From: Bdellovibrionales bacterium
Lineage (GTDB): Bacteria > Bdellovibrionota > UBA2428
Direction: 5' to 3'
DNA length: 58,668 nucleotides
Assembly (NCBI GenBank): GCA_018266335.1
Contig: JAFEAR010000081.1
Coordinates: 1-58,668, forward strand
Position 1 is the first letter of the stretch; each line of letters begins with the position of its first letter. The position numbers were made by a program, and so were the translations under genes. Positions 1 to 7,348 of the stretch are shown one piece after another. The notes beneath the pieces were generated by a model, which had not been told where the DNA came from, searched no databases, and was given only the letters and a program-made list of their open reading frames with translations.

Positions 1-1
1 C

Positions 2-502
2 CACAGCGACAACGGCCCAGGCGATGCGCTCGCTGCAAGTACCGATAACGATCCCTGTAGTGGCACAGGAAACGCGAGTTGCACGAGTGGAGGCTCAGGA
101 GACTGGACGCAGAAGAGAACGCATACGCTGAGCAATAGCGAGGTGATATGGGACTTCGCGGGGAACGTGTGGGAATGGGTTGATCTTCTTGTCACGAGCT
201 ACAAGGTGAACGCGCAGGGTGCGTGGATAACGATCGCGCAGACAACGCCTACGACGGATATGCCGATCTCGATTATCCGGCCTACGAGTTCAACACACGC
301 CTGGTGGAACGACTCCTGGAGCTCCACGCAGGGTTTAGGAGACTACTACCCAGGGACGAACGGAAGTGGCGGGGCCGCTCTTCGCGGCGGCGGCTGGAGC
401 AGTGGAACGCTTGGTGGCGTGCTGGCGCTGCTTATGAGCAATGCCCCATCGTACGTGGGCCCCCTTGTGGGTTTCCGCTGCGTGTTTAGAGGCACCCCAT
501 AA
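2..502 (+). CDS. DGR target protein, FGE-sulfatase/C-type-lectin-like fold (5' truncated by window edge)
   Basis: The frame is open from base 2, so the gene begins before the window and only its last 166 codons are present. The visible part contains WDFAGNVWEWV and ends in GFRCVF, both typical of formylglycine-generating-enzyme/C-type-lectin-like domains, the usual scaffold of DGR variable proteins. The variable repeat covers the final part, and only five codons follow it before TAA. The changed residues (WSS, TLGG, LLMS, SYVGPL) would form the displayed ligand-binding face. The retroelement that diversifies this gene lies directly downstream on the same strand. The ligand and cellular location cannot be read because the N-terminus is missing. 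Confidence 0.9.
   Translation, partial: HSDNGPGDALAASTDNDPCSGTGNASCTSGGSGDWTQKRTHTLSNSEVIWDFAGNVWEWVDLLVTSYKVNAQGAWITIAQTTPTTDMPISIIRPTSSTHAWWNDSWSSTQGLGDYYPGTNGSGGAALRGGGWSSGTLGGVLALLMSNAPSYVGPLVGFRCVFRGTP
366..486 (+). repeat. DGR variable repeat (VR)
   Basis: This 121-bp segment aligns without gaps to the template repeat at 2909-3029 (constant offset 2543). There are 16 mismatches. Fifteen fall at template adenines (A to G eight times, A to T four, A to C three) and one is T to C at VR 461. The last 20 bp (467-486) are identical and GC-rich, in the place expected for the initiation-of-mutagenic-homology segment. The mutated codons are mainly AAY in the template. Confidence 0.96.
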
Positions 503-588
503 TGGCTCGGGGTCGCGCGAGAGTTTTGGGCGCAAGGTCTTGCGCGAAAGCGCGGGCCCCTTGCGCACTTGAGTTTTGGTTTTGTCCT

Positions 589-614
589 GAAGCCTCCCCG
601 ATAGGGGAGGCTTC
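589..614. other. Perfect 11-bp hairpin with GATA tetraloop downstream of the VR
   Basis: GAAGCCTCCCC at 589-599 and GGGGAGGCTTC at 604-614 pair perfectly around a GATA loop. No T-tract follows on either strand, so a Rho-independent terminator is not favoured. In the Bordetella phage DGR a cruciform with a GRNA-type tetraloop downstream of VR promotes retrohoming. GATA fits that loop pattern, but here the hairpin lies about 100 bp from the VR end, further than in the phage. An alternative is transcript 3'-end stabilisation of the target gene. Confidence 0.55.
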
Positions 615-694
615 GGAATAAAAAAACCGTTCCGAATCTTTCCGAACCCTTCCGAATATTCGGAAAACTGCGGAACGATTCGGAACATTCGGAA
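612..694. repeat. Cluster of TTCCGAA/TTCGGAA heptamers upstream of the DGR HTH gene
   Basis: TTCCGAA starts at 630, 640 and 650, exactly 10 bp apart. TTCGGAA occurs at 612, 659, 679 and 688. The 650-665 stretch is a perfect 16-bp palindrome. One-helical-turn spacing suggests a protein-binding array. The cluster lies in the gap before the HTH gene at 731, whose product is the obvious candidate binder. That is inference. Confidence 0.6.
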
Positions 695-730
695 TGAGGG
701 GTTGGCAGGGAGAAGCGGAGCGGAAGTGGC

Positions 731-1537
731 ATGAAGCCTGAAATCAAGGTGCAAACAGCGGCAAGAATCCTCGGCGTTGGCGAGCGGGCCGTCATCAATT
801 ACATCAAGGCAAAGAAGATCGAAGCCACGAAAGTTGGCAAGGATTGGCACGTCGATGCAGCTTCGGTAGACGCGTTTCGGCAGCGTTATGGCTTTAAGGG
901 GGAGTCGGGCGATGGGCCGACGCCCTCCTCGTCACTTGCTGTTCTGCTCCCACAGATACCTATAGGTGAGCCTCGTTGGGGAGATGCCTTGATGCCTTAC
1001 CCTGCTCCTCCCATTCCGAATGATTCGGAACGGGAGTCCCAACATTCCGAGCCTGTTCCGAACGGTCTTCCGAACGATTCGGAAAAGACGGAGGCGGGAA
1101 CGGGCGCGATTTCAGAAAACACTCCCCAATTCGCGCCGCTTCGCAAGGCACTCAAGTCCTTCGACGTGGCTCGCAGGATCCTGGGTCGTGGGCAATGGGC
1201 GGAGCTCGATGGTAGGGGGACGCCGCTTGAGGCGCGGCTTTTCACTCTTCGCCTTGTGGTTTTCGAGTCACTTGGGAGCGGATACTTTGCTTTCGGAACA
1301 CAGGCCAAAGCCGACCACTACAATCGAGCGCGTGCGGCAGTTGGGAGCATGGTTGGGATTCTTCGTTCTTCGGATGAGCTTGAGGCCGCCTGGCGTGAGG
1401 AGCTGAACGGCTTAGAGACCGAACTGGCAAATGTCCTGCGCTCGCTTGTGCGTCGGATTGAAGATGGGAAATTCGGCGGTAAGGGTAAGAAAACCCTCTC
1501 GAAGAGCTCGTCTAAGGGGCTGCGGCATGAGCGTTGA
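731..1537 (+). CDS. HTH (excisionase/MerR-like) DGR-associated accessory protein
   Basis: The 268-aa product begins with a helix-turn-helix of the HTH_17/excisionase type (residues about 5-55, ARILGVGERAVINYIKAKKI). A low-complexity linker (about 60-135) follows, rich in Pro, Asn and Ser with repeated PNDSE-like units, and then a predicted helical C-terminal domain (about 140-245). I do not recognise the C-terminal domain. The gene is first in a tight unit with avd and the reverse transcriptase: its end overlaps avd by 11 bp, so it is co-expressed with the DGR. A role in DNA targeting or in repressing the element is plausible. The linker DNA carries the same TTCCGAA-type heptamers as the upstream gap. 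Confidence 0.75.
   Translation: MKPEIKVQTAARILGVGERAVINYIKAKKIEATKVGKDWHVDAASVDAFRQRYGFKGESGDGPTPSSSLAVLLPQIPIGEPRWGDALMPYPAPPIPNDSERESQHSEPVPNGLPNDSEKTEAGTGAISENTPQFAPLRKALKSFDVARRILGRGQWAELDGRGTPLEARLFTLRLVVFESLGSGYFAFGTQAKADHYNRARAAVGSMVGILRSSDELEAAWREELNGLETELANVLRSLVRRIEDGKFGGKGKKTLSKSSSKGLRHER
1014..1084. repeat. Second TTCCGAA/TTCGGAA cluster inside the HTH gene linker
   Basis: Heptamers occur at 1014, 1024 (TTCGGAA), 1056, 1068 and 1078 (TTCGGAA), with a partial TTCCGA at 1045. They encode the Pro/Asn/Ser/Glu-rich linker of the HTH protein. The same motif as in the 612-694 gap makes chance codon bias less likely. Confidence 0.55.
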
Positions 1538-1913
1538 TCCGAAGCTCGTTCATGACGCCTACGAACTTTCCCGTCAGGTCTTTCATCGCACGAAGAGCTA
1601 TCCCAAGGCGCTTCGTCCAACGCTTGGGCGAAGGCTCGAAGAGCGGTCGGTTGATCTGGCCATTCTTCTCAAGCAAGCTTGCTTTCGGCAGAAGGGAATT
1701 GGGAGTGGCCCCCCGCGAGCAACGCTTCTGACGCAAGCCTCGCAGGTGCTCGATGAAGTACGGTTACTTCTTCAGCTCGGGCGCGAGATGCAAGCGATTC
1801 CGGTCGGCGCCTTCGGTGAGTTTTCGGCGTTGACCGACGGGATCGGTCGCCAGATCGGAGGCTTCTTGCGCGTGGATACGCAGAAGACGGGGTTTGGGGG
1901 AACCGTGCGGTGA
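1527..1913 (+). CDS. avd: DGR accessory variability determinant (Avd), four-helix bundle
   Basis: The 128-aa product contains YPKALRPTLGRRLEERSVDL followed by three more amphipathic helices, matching the S23/Avd four-helix-bundle family. In characterised DGRs Avd is a positively charged pentamer that binds the reverse transcriptase and template RNA and is needed for mutagenic reverse transcription. I chose the ATG at 1527, preceded by AAGGGG, rather than the longer in-frame start at 1431. This start overlaps the HTH gene by 11 bp. The stop overlaps the GTG start of the RT by 4 bp, so the two are translationally coupled. Confidence 0.9.
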   Translation: MSVDPKLVHDAYELSRQVFHRTKSYPKALRPTLGRRLEERSVDLAILLKQACFRQKGIGSGPPRATLLTQASQVLDEVRLLLQLGREMQAIPVGAFGEFSALTDGIGRQIGGFLRVDTQKTGFGGTVR

Positions 1914-2869
1914 CACTTCTCGATCAGATCGCGACCTTCGAGAATCTGGAGGCGGCCTTTCGCGAATGTCGCGTAGGCAAACGTTACGCCTTCGACTACC
2001 AACGCATCCTTCCCGACTACGGCGAACTCCTGGTGCGAGTCGTGGAGGCACTACGTCAGGACGCCTACGCTTGGCGTGGCTATCGGGAGTTCTACGTGCA
2101 TGATCCGAAGGCTCGCATCGTTATGTGCGCGCCGTTCATTGATCGGGTCGTGCATCACGCCATCCACCGGGTCATCGAGCCCATCGTTGATCCCTTTCTC
2201 AGCGAAGCCGTCTTTGCGTGCCGGCACGGGAAGGGAAATCGCCGGGCGGTCTTGGCTTTGGGGTCCACGCTTCGGGCAGTAGGCGAGGAGCGTTTTGTCG
2301 TGAAGCTCGACGTATCGAAGTATTTTGCGAGCATCCGTCATCCGGTCCTTATGGAGCTGATGGAAGAGGTTCTGCCTGATCGTTCTCTTCACCATCTGCT
2401 TTGGAGTCTTTTGAAGAGCCACGCCGGATACGCCGAGCTCGGCTACGGAATTCCCATCGGAAACCTGACCTCGCAGCTCTTCGCGAACTTCTACTTGTCG
2501 CCCGCAGATCGTGCGGTGGAAGAAGCTCTGGAGGCGGGGTGCGGAGGGCGGACCTATCTCCGCTACATGGATGATCTTGTCATCGTGGGCCGCACGAAGG
2601 GCGAAGCCCTGGATGCGGCGGATGAAGCCGTTCGGGTGGCCGAGGGAAGACTGAAGCTTTCCATCCCGAGGAGAAAACGAGTGCCGCTGGGCCGCGCGCC
2701 CGTGCCGTTTCTTGGCTACGTTCTTTCGCATCGGGGCTACCGTATTCTCAAGCGGAACGAGCGGCGGCTGCACAAAAAGGTGAAGCGTCTGGAAAGGCAA
2801 GGTGCGCGTCCGAGTCGGATTGCGCAGGTCGTTCAATCTTTTCAAGCGTGGAGGTGTCTTAAAATTTAA
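1910..2869 (+). CDS. DGR reverse transcriptase
   Basis: The 319-aa RNA-directed DNA polymerase copies the TR RNA with adenine-directed errors. Visible motifs are KLDVSKYF (132-139, motif A with a catalytic Asp), PIGNLTSQ (182-189, the GxxxSQ signature in place of QGxxxSP that separates DGR enzymes from retron and group II intron RTs) and YMDD (219-222, catalytic Asp pair). LGYVLS lies in the thumb-proximal region. Length is in the usual DGR-RT range. It starts at GTG inside the avd stop (GTGA) and ends 39 bp before the TR. Confidence 0.97.
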   Translation: MTLLDQIATFENLEAAFRECRVGKRYAFDYQRILPDYGELLVRVVEALRQDAYAWRGYREFYVHDPKARIVMCAPFIDRVVHHAIHRVIEPIVDPFLSEAVFACRHGKGNRRAVLALGSTLRAVGEERFVVKLDVSKYFASIRHPVLMELMEEVLPDRSLHHLLWSLLKSHAGYAELGYGIPIGNLTSQLFANFYLSPADRAVEEALEAGCGGRTYLRYMDDLVIVGRTKGEALDAADEAVRVAEGRLKLSIPRRKRVPLGRAPVPFLGYVLSHRGYRILKRNERRLHKKVKRLERQGARPSRIAQVVQSFQAWRCLKI

Positions 2870-2908
2870 GGGAAGAGGTCCGCGTGCTCGGGTATCGTTT
2901 GATTCGTT

Positions 2909-3029
2909 GTGGCGGGGCCGCTCTTCGCGGCGGCGACTGGAACAATGGAACGAATGATGGCGTGCTGACGCTGAATATGAACAATGCCCCATCGAACGTG
3001 AACTCCAATGTGGGTTTCCGCTGCGTGTT
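2909..3029 (+). repeat. DGR template repeat (TR)
   Basis: This 121-bp noncoding donor is the partner of the VR at 366-486 and lies 40 bp after the RT gene on the same strand. It is rich in AAC/AAT triplets (WNNG, LTLNMNN, SNVNSN if translated), as expected of a template evolved for adenine mutagenesis. It is accidentally open as a 62-codon frame from 2884, which should not be annotated as a protein. The TR RNA is expected to extend on both sides. Confidence 0.96.
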
Positions 3030-3097
3030 GGGGACGTTTCGGCGGTGCGTTCTCCTGGGTCGCGAGACTTGAGGTAAAAGTGAATTGCGCGAAGGAT

Positions 3098-3120
3098 GCT
3101 GCGGAGCAAGTCTCCGCAGC
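3098..3120 (+). terminator. 9-bp hairpin downstream of the TR
   Basis: GCTGCGGAG (3098-3106) and CTCCGCAGC (3112-3120) form a perfect stem with a 5-nt loop. It lies about 70 bp past the TR and could define the 3' end of the template RNA. No U-tract follows. Confidence 0.45.
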
Positions 3121-3204
3121 CGCGCCGGAAGGCTCGAAGCTGGCTGGAGTTCCATCCGGCTTTCCTTCCCCTCAAGGCCCTCCGGACCTCTTTCCTGTGG
3201 CCTG

Positions 3205-3239
3205 CCCGAAGGCGGTGTAGTGTTTGCGCCGCCTTCGGG
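3205..3239. terminator. 11-bp hairpin between the DGR and the convergent PIN gene
   Basis: CCCGAAGGCGG (3205-3215) pairs with CCGCCTTCGGG (3229-3239) across a 13-nt loop. It lies between convergent transcription units and ends 17 bp before the PIN gene stop. It may act as a bidirectional terminator, but neither strand has a T-run. Confidence 0.45.
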
Positions 3240-3256
3240 GGTCCGAATCCGACTAG

Positions 3257-4030
3257 CTATTTGATTACAAACTCGACTTTAGTTTTCACATCGTCGGGCA
3301 CGAGACAGTGTTTATTCGCGAGCTTTTCCTTTTCAACGGCAAGGCCAAGGTCGAAATCACTTGAAACAAGTGCTTCAAGTTTCGAGCACAAGAAAATATT
3401 CAAAATCATGGCATCGGAACTTGCTAGACCGTGTTTGCTCATAAGCTTCTCTGCGTCTGTCCAGCTTGGGGCAAGGTTAAGATACTCTTTGTCTTCGCCG
3501 CGTGCTCCTAATGGGTTGAGCCCCAGAGCTTCTTCTGCCTCTTCCCAGATTGTACTCAGTTGGTTGGCTACCCGATTTTCACACAGCTCCGTCCAGAGAT
3601 CTCCCTTTGGAGAGCTAACTTGAATCATTTCAAATTTGAAATCTTTGATTTCCGCTTCACTGAGCCTGACGGGCGGATCGTTCGGCTTATCCTTTAACTT
3701 GCGCTCGTATCGGTTTCTGAATTGCGACAACTTGGCGGCAAGAGATGAGGGAAGAATAGACTTATCCACCTCGCGCTCGAAATCCAAAATGACTTCGGAG
3801 AAAATAATCCTCCTGTGGATTTCCAGAAATTCAGCACGGGCGGTTACGTTGACGAATAACGGAATCTGTTTTGCGATAAGAAGCTCGAAAAATTCCGCCG
3901 CTTCATCGTGGACTCGATCCAAGTCGTAGGTTGCGGAAATCAATACATTCGCATCGAGCAATATTCCGTTCTTCGCCGCGGGAACTTGCTTTAAGAAAGA
4001 CTCGAGATCGGAATAGCCCCACACCGTCAT
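3257..4030 (-). CDS. PIN-domain ribonuclease, VapC-like toxin (long form)
   Basis: The 257-aa protein has the PIN core residues. LLDANVLI near residue 25 supplies the first acidic residue, Glu residues follow in the middle helices, and SSDAMIL and SSDFDLG near the C-terminus (about 215-240) supply the remaining metal-binding acids. PIN toxins are Mg-dependent RNases. At 257 aa it is longer than a classical VapC (about 130), with an inserted central helical and charged region. The start codon follows immediately after the TAA of a small basic protein (TAAATG), a typical antitoxin-toxin arrangement. Another possibility is a housekeeping or plasmid PIN RNase. Confidence 0.75.
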   Translation of the reverse strand: MTVWGYSDLESFLKQVPAAKNGILLDANVLISATYDLDRVHDEAAEFFELLIAKQIPLFVNVTARAEFLEIHRRIIFSEVILDFEREVDKSILPSSLAAKLSQFRNRYERKLKDKPNDPPVRLSEAEIKDFKFEMIQVSSPKGDLWTELCENRVANQLSTIWEEAEEALGLNPLGARGEDKEYLNLAPSWTDAEKLMSKHGLASSDAMILNIFLCSKLEALVSSDFDLGLAVEKEKLANKHCLVPDDVKTKVEFVIK

Positions 4031-4204
4031 TTAGATTTCCAGATCTCCGTGCGACTTAGCTACTTTTTTGCGGCGAATGGTGTTTTCCGCGTTCTCTTCA
4101 ACGATCTCGAAAACGCTCTTGGGAATCGGTTTTTTCCGAAGCTCCGTAATTTTTTTTGTCGCGCGCTTGAGCGCACCGGCTTTTCCCAGCTTTGGGGTCT
4201 TCAT
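4031..4204 (-). CDS. Small basic protein, putative antitoxin of the PIN gene
   Basis: This 57-aa frame begins MKTPKLGKAG and ends KSHGDLEI. It has a very good ribosome-binding site (AGGAG 6 nt before ATG) and stops directly against the PIN start with no gap. It is rich in Lys and Arg and mostly helical (KSVFEIVEENAENTIRRKK). Known antitoxin folds cannot be assigned by eye. Position, size and coupling are the evidence for the antitoxin role. Confidence 0.7.
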   Translation of the reverse strand: MKTPKLGKAGALKRATKKITELRKKPIPKSVFEIVEENAENTIRRKKVAKSHGDLEI

Positions 4205-4296
4205 AGGTACTCCTATCTTGAAATAATAATAGCACGATTAGTTCGCTCCTAACATCATGATATTATTGGTCTTAATTGGGTTTCGCTAAAGCCCCC

Positions 4297-4821
4297 CTAC
4301 GGCTCTGGCTGTCGAACACGGTTTGCCACTCGCTCGCCCAAATCCTCCATAAGTCGAATGAACTTTGCGACGGGTGCCTCGACCTCGCTCCCCAGAAGTT
4401 CAACGACACCATATATGGCGTCGTCTGCCTTGATAGGAAACCAGATGCCTCCTGAAAGACCTTCTTGGATGGCAACGAGCGAACGGGGCAGACTCATTGT
4501 GCTGATGATATCGACCGTCCAGAGGGGACGTTGATAGCGCCAGACGTTTCCTGCGGCCCCTTCGTTCAAAGTAAGGGTGCGGCCTTTCGTGTAGTCAACG
4601 AGTGGGCGCAGATCGGTGGTTTCGCTTGTCCAGATATGCGCCGGGAATAGGTGGGTCTTGTCCGAGCTCACGACCCAGCAAACGGCCCAGGTGCAGCCGA
4701 GCGAGCGCGCTACGCTCGGTAGAAACTCCTGTGTAGCGTCTCGAAGGTGTCGACCTTTGGGAATGAGTGAGAGTGCTGATGCAAGGTCACGTTCGATGTC
4801 CTTGTACCTAGAATTCGGCAT
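4297..4821 (-). CDS. GAF-domain protein
   Basis: The 174-aa protein is essentially one GAF domain (about 20-165). A helix precedes VARSLGCTWAVCWVV, then come GAAGNVWRYQRPLW and GGIWFPIKADDAIYGVVELL, the beta strands that line the ligand pocket. There is no output domain, so it probably binds a small molecule or redox signal and acts on a partner. Its start overlaps the fur-like stop by one base (TGATG), which indicates co-translation with the regulator. Confidence 0.8.
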   Translation of the reverse strand: MPNSRYKDIERDLASALSLIPKGRHLRDATQEFLPSVARSLGCTWAVCWVVSSDKTHLFPAHIWTSETTDLRPLVDYTKGRTLTLNEGAAGNVWRYQRPLWTVDIISTMSLPRSLVAIQEGLSGGIWFPIKADDAIYGVVELLGSEVEAPVAKFIRLMEDLGERVANRVRQPEP

Positions 4822-5273
4822 CAGCGCTTTTCTCCTTGGTTTGAGTTAGGGGTGCATTTTGAGCAGTGACCGTAGAAAACAGCCGAGAGGTTGGCTCTCG
4901 AAAAACCCTGTACTTGTTTTAGGGCCGCTTCGATTTGCCGAAACAGCTTTTCGTCTCCTTTGTGGGACTTTCCACACGTCTTGCAGATGTAGAAGTGGCG
5001 AACGGGGCCGTCGAAGACATACTGGAAGCGTTTTCCATGGTGGGGAAGCGTAAGCTCCTGGATGATGTCGAGCTCCTTGAAGGTCTCAAGGTTTCTGTAG
5101 ATGCTCGAGCGATCGGTGCCGGGGAGCCGCTTTTCGATGAAGCCGTGGATCTCGCTTAGGCCGAGTTGGCGTTTCGAGTTGTCGAGAATGAACTGAAGAA
5201 GGATGCGGCGCGCGGGCGTGATCCGCATTTTGTTCGAGCGAAGGACGGCAATGAGGTCACTGTGTTTTTTCAT
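4821..5273 (-). CDS. Fur-family metal/peroxide-responsive repressor
   Basis: The 150-aa protein has an N-terminal winged helix (MRITPARRILLQFI, then GTDRSSIYRNLETF as recognition helix) and a C-terminal dimerisation domain. The latter has HFYICKTCGK (CxxC) and HCSKC (CxxC), the structural zinc site of Fur/PerR/Zur proteins. Whether it senses Fe, Zn or peroxide cannot be read from sequence. It heads a two-gene operon with the GAF protein. No clear Shine-Dalgarno is seen at the ATG, and a hairpin lies in the leader (5291-5345). Confidence 0.9.
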   Translation of the reverse strand: MKKHSDLIAVLRSNKMRITPARRILLQFILDNSKRQLGLSEIHGFIEKRLPGTDRSSIYRNLETFKELDIIQELTLPHHGKRFQYVFDGPVRHFYICKTCGKSHKGDEKLFRQIEAALKQVQGFSRANLSAVFYGHCSKCTPNSNQGEKR

Positions 5274-5632
5274 GATCTAACCGAAAATCGAAGCAAGGAG
5301 GCGACGAACTCCCCTCCGCCGAGGTCCGCCGCCTCCTCCTTGCTTGCAAAAGTACAACTCTGAAGGGCCTGCTTATCTTGTGGAGGCTTGGCTAGCCCTT
5401 CGAGACCTGTACTCGTGTCTTTCTATCGGATTCTGAGGGATTCTTAAATGCGGCCCACAGACGCCGCAGCATTTCGATGCGCTGCACAGATTGAGAACGT
5501 GTTGAAGTGAGCGGTTGTCGAGGGGTTTTGGTGAGTTTCCGCATAGGGAATTTCTATTTCTTAATGCAACATATTGCAATAACAACATGGGGCCGTTAGC
5601 TTGGAAGTCGGGGTGGTTCTATCGCGCGGGCC
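5274..5632. other. Intergenic region between divergent fur-like and methyltransferase genes
   Basis: No convincing gene lies in these 359 bases. Two structures stand out. A near-perfect inverted repeat pairs AAGCAAGGAGGCG (5291-5303) with 5330-5345, and would form a hairpin followed by CGATTTTC in the fur leader (possible attenuator). TGCAACATATTGCA at 5565-5578 is a 5-4-5 palindrome and could be an operator for the divergent promoters. The regulator is unknown; the Fur-like protein is one candidate. Confidence 0.45.
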
Positions 5633-6280
5633 TTGGCGAAGAATGGCCTCTCTCCCATGCTCAATGAAATTAAAAAACGATTGGATGTGCAGGATGAGGA
5701 GTTTGATTCGATCTTTCCGTCGTGGGTGAGCACCTACTCGGCAAGGCACTGGACACCTTTGTCGGTAGCTCGTCGTGCGGCGGGTTGGCTTGCTTCAAAG
5801 ACCGGTTCAAGAGTGCTCGACGTGGGCGCGGGGCCTGGAAAATTCTGTCTTGTCGGAGCGGCAACAACGAAGGGAATTTTCGTGGGTGTTGAGCAGAGAC
5901 GGGCTCTTCACGATGTCGCGCGAGGAATCGCCGATAGTTACGCTCTTGATCGGGCGAAGTTTGCCCTTGGGAACGCGATGGACTTTGACTGGCGCTCGTT
6001 TGATGGAATCTACCTCTACAACCCCTTTGCCGAGCACATATTCGAGGCTGACGAGCGAATCGACACGACGCCTGCGGGAGACCTCGAGCCTATCGAATGG
6101 TCTGGTCATACGTTCAATCGCTACGGCGAGGAAACCTACGCGAAGTTAAGTCAGATGAAGCTGGGCACACGCGTTGCGACTTTTCACGGCTACGGAAAGG
6201 CCATGCCAGCCGGTTATTCGATGATCTATCGCTCGCCGAGTTACGGACAGCCCCTCTTCGTTTGGGAGAGGCAGAGGTAG
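5633..6280 (+). CDS. Class I SAM-dependent methyltransferase
   Basis: The 215-aa protein has the Rossmann methyltransferase motif I VLDVGAGPGKFC (about 62-73), GVEQR as motif II and YLYNPF (about 128-133), the NPP/F-type motif IV seen in enzymes that modify amino groups. The substrate is unknown. The longest frame starts at TTG 5633, while an ATG at 5657 (MLNEIKKRL) is an equally likely start. Neither has a strong ribosome-binding site. It is followed after 3 bp by a membrane protein gene, so the two form an operon. Confidence 0.8.
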   Translation: MAKNGLSPMLNEIKKRLDVQDEEFDSIFPSWVSTYSARHWTPLSVARRAAGWLASKTGSRVLDVGAGPGKFCLVGAATTKGIFVGVEQRRALHDVARGIADSYALDRAKFALGNAMDFDWRSFDGIYLYNPFAEHIFEADERIDTTPAGDLEPIEWSGHTFNRYGEETYAKLSQMKLGTRVATFHGYGKAMPAGYSMIYRSPSYGQPLFVWERQR

Positions 6281-6283
6281 TTC

Positions 6284-7036
6284 ATGTTCTTGCATCGGGC
6301 CGAACGTCTCTTGCCCGGTAAGGCTTCGGTCAACTGGTTGCTGCTTGGCTTCAACGGCGGGTTCATCAATGCCGGGGGCTTCATTGTTACGGGAAGATTC
6401 GTTACTCATGTAACGGGCTTTGCGACACTGTTCGGAGTCGATTCCGTGAAGCACGGTTGGCAGGAGGCGCTTGGCATTTTGTCCGTGCCCTTTTTCTTCC
6501 TCGCGGGATCTTTCGTTGCCGGATGGCTCATCGACGGACGTGTGTTCAGGGGAAAAGTCCCCCACTATGACTACGTGATGGGTCTTTCTTCGGCGGCTCT
6601 CGTGATTGCGGCGTTTGCGGGAGTGTTCACTCGCTTTGTTCCTTTGGGAGAGGCGCTTAGCGTGAAGGAGGTCTACGTGGTGCTCGCGGCGCTTTGCCTT
6701 GCAAGCGGTCTTCAGAACGCGGCCCTTACCTCCTCGTCGGGAAGTCCGGTGCGGACGACCCACCTAACCGGAGTGACGACGGACCTGGGACTTGGACTTG
6801 CGCGATTCTTCTCGCTTGGAGGCCAGGACTCTCGCGCGAAGAAAGAGCTGCACGCAAACAGACTTCGGGCCAGCGCTATCGCATCGTTTGTCGTTGGATC
6901 GGCCGTGGGGGCTTGGGTTTTCTTTCATGCAAAGTACCTGGGCTTTTTAATCCCGGCTGCCATTGCGGCGATTGCTGCATGGTGGGGTAGAAAAACGAAG
7001 CATGAAGCCCATCGCGTGGAAAACGTGGTTCCATAA
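6284..7036 (+). CDS. YoaK/DUF1275-family integral membrane protein
   Basis: The 250-aa protein has about six hydrophobic segments and the family signature SGLQNAALTSSSGSPVRTTH followed by LTGVTTDLG. DUF1275 proteins are inner-membrane proteins of unclear function, sometimes proposed as transporters. It starts 3 bp after the methyltransferase stop. Confidence 0.88.
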   Translation: MFLHRAERLLPGKASVNWLLLGFNGGFINAGGFIVTGRFVTHVTGFATLFGVDSVKHGWQEALGILSVPFFFLAGSFVAGWLIDGRVFRGKVPHYDYVMGLSSAALVIAAFAGVFTRFVPLGEALSVKEVYVVLAALCLASGLQNAALTSSSGSPVRTTHLTGVTTDLGLGLARFFSLGGQDSRAKKELHANRLRASAIASFVVGSAVGAWVFFHAKYLGFLIPAAIAAIAAWWGRKTKHEAHRVENVVP

Positions 7037-7242
7037 ATGTTTAGGAATTTGGTTTTAGGTACATGCTTATGTGTTTTTGTGCGCGAAACATTGCCTAAAA
7101 TGCCTCAAGCTTAGAGCTTTAAATGTTTAATAATAAAGGACTTATTTTCGAGGCGGATTGAGCTGAGTTTTTGAGGCTCATTTTTCTCACCTGTTCGAGA
7201 AAGCTATCCGATAGTCTTTTAGATATGCCCTGCTTTCGCATT

Positions 7243-7308
7243 GTGCGGAAGCACGAGTGCGGAAGCACGAGTGCGGAAGCACGAGTGCGGAAGCACGAGT
7301 GCGGAAGC
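7243..7308 (+). repeat. 14-bp tandem repeat, 4.7 copies, upstream of the fibre gene
   Basis: The unit GTGCGGAAGCACGA is repeated perfectly at 7243, 7257, 7271 and 7285, with a partial fifth copy to 7308. Each unit contains GTGC-GGAA-GCAC, a small hairpin. Fourteen is not divisible by three, so loss or gain of a unit changes the frame between ATG 7225 and the fibre ORF. Confidence 0.9.
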
Positions 7309-7348
7309 CATCTCAAAAAAACGCTGGCGAACTCTAGCAAAAGCTAGT

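Noticed and set aside
2884..3072. 62-codon open frame over the template repeat
   Set aside because: It is the accidental translation of the DGR template; the adenine-rich codons are explained by TR function and there is no ribosome-binding site.
3228..3256. T-loop-like GGTCCGAATCC suggesting a tRNA 3' end
   Set aside because: The flanking bases do not form a T-stem or acceptor stem and no cloverleaf can be drawn.
7243..7308. CRISPR-like repeat array
   Set aside because: The units are 14 bp and contiguous with no spacers, so it is a simple tandem repeat.
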